Position numbers and translations under genes: made by a program. A stretch of 6,787 bases of DNA, from NCBI GenBank assembly GCA_017517985.1, contig JAFWWX010000438.1, positions 1 to 6,787 of the forward strand, given 5' to 3'. Below the pieces are notes generated by a model. It did not search any database, had not been told where the DNA came from, and saw only the letters and a program-made list of their open reading frames with translations. The first letter of the stretch is position 1; every line of letters begins with the position of its first letter. Below are positions 6,652 to 6,787 of this stretch, piece after piece. Source of the DNA: Clostridia bacterium (GTDB taxonomy: Bacteria; Bacillota_A; Clostridia; Oscillospirales; CAG-382).

Positions 6652-6677
6652 GCGCTATATATCAGGCTATAGAGCGC
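6652..6677 (+). other. Hairpin abutting the att core
   Basis: Arms GCGCTATATA (6652-6661) and TATAGAGCGC (6668-6677) pair at 9 of 10 positions around a 6-nt loop. It ends two bases before the tRNA-derived sequence begins. It has no T-tract, so it is not a terminator by itself. As DNA it could be an arm-type recombinase binding site; as RNA it would stabilise the transcript from the upstream promoter. Confidence 0.5.
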
Positions 6678-6678
6678 G

Positions 6679-6723
6679 TTCGGGACGTAGAAGCCGCAGG
6701 TTCAAATCCTGTCATCCCGACCA
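6679..6723 (+). other. tRNA-Pro(CGG) 3' fragment, putative att site
   Basis: Contains an anticodon loop TTCGGGA (6679-6685, anticodon CGG at 6681-6683, G following it as is usual in tRNA-Pro), the 3' half of the anticodon stem CGTAG, a variable region, a T-arm (stem 6696-6700/6708-6712, loop TTCAAAT), the 3' acceptor strand CATCCCG, discriminator A and encoded CCA (6721-6723). The 5' half (which should start CGGGATG) is absent, and the bases before the anticodon loop do not pair with CGTAG. This is therefore not a functional tRNA. It matches the displaced 3' end left when an element integrates into a tRNA gene, here with the junction at or near the anticodon loop. The intact gene should lie at the element's other end, outside this window. 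Confidence 0.8.
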
Positions 6724-6726
6724 CAT

Positions 6727-6770
6727 AAAAAAGATTGCAGTTCGTGTATTAGAAACTGCAATCTTTTTTT
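6727..6770 (+). terminator. Intrinsic terminator following the tRNA fragment
   Basis: A perfect 16-bp stem (6727-6742 with 6754-6769), an 11-nt loop and a run of seven T. It begins 3 nt after the CCA and was probably the terminator of the original tRNA-Pro gene, supporting the view that sequence right of about 6679 is chromosomal. Symmetry (A-run before, T-run after) lets it work in both directions. Confidence 0.88.
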
Positions 6771-6787
6771 GTATAAATCACATATTA

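Noticed and set aside
6581..6787. Plus-strand frame open from ATG 6581 to the window edge.
   Set aside because: It runs through the hairpin, the tRNA-Pro fragment and a strong terminator, and its GGAG is only 3 nt from the ATG. Openness over 69 codons of structural sequence is likely chance.
1..6787. CRISPR array, insertion-sequence transposase, toxin-antitoxin pair or Argonaute partner.
   Set aside because: No regularly spaced repeats, no DDE or HUH motifs, no small toxin-antitoxin gene pair, and no PIWI/PAZ-like signatures in the visible proteins.

Overview
This AT-rich window (strong AGGAGG-type ribosome binding sites, sigma-A-like promoters, a tRNA-Pro remnant) looks like a Firmicute, most likely a gut-type clostridium. 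It appears to be one end of an integrated mobile element that continues beyond the left edge. At the far right (6679-6723) lies the 3' half of a tRNA-Pro gene with CCA, followed by a strong intrinsic terminator (6727-6770). No 5' half is present, which is what remains when an element integrates into a tRNA gene, so this is probably the element's outer att junction.

Layout. On the minus strand at the left are a 5'-complete but truncated hypothetical gene (1-315) and a 66-aa excisionase-like helix-turn-helix protein (345-545). A 149-bp divergent intergenic region follows, with a 9-bp-arm inverted repeat (608-637) immediately upstream of an extended -10 promoter (643-671). That promoter drives a two-gene plus-strand operon. 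The first gene (695-3751) encodes a 1018-aa protein carrying what I read as the full motif set of the cellular (QDE-1-like, two-barrel) RNA-dependent RNA polymerase superfamily, including the catalytic signature DYDGD at residues 589-593. The second (3744-4610) overlaps it by 8 nt and encodes a 288-aa protein I do not recognise. The operon ends in a terminator (4618-4665) that can work in both directions.

Next, on the minus strand, is a self-contained lipoprotein gene of the Cthe_2159 beta-helix carbohydrate-binding type (4706-6232) with its own promoter (6283-6311). The unit is bracketed by a perfect 20-bp direct repeat (4653-4672 and 6318-6337). The last ~450 bp before the att junction hold no convincing gene, but they contain a near-consensus promoter (6482-6510) pointing out through the att site.

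The notable content is the polymerase plus partner pair. A eukaryotic-type RdRP relative in a bacterial mobile element, with a translationally coupled unknown partner and a divergently transcribed DNA-binding protein, is a candidate for an undescribed element-encoded transcription, RNA-copying or defence system. Whether its template is RNA or DNA cannot be told from sequence.
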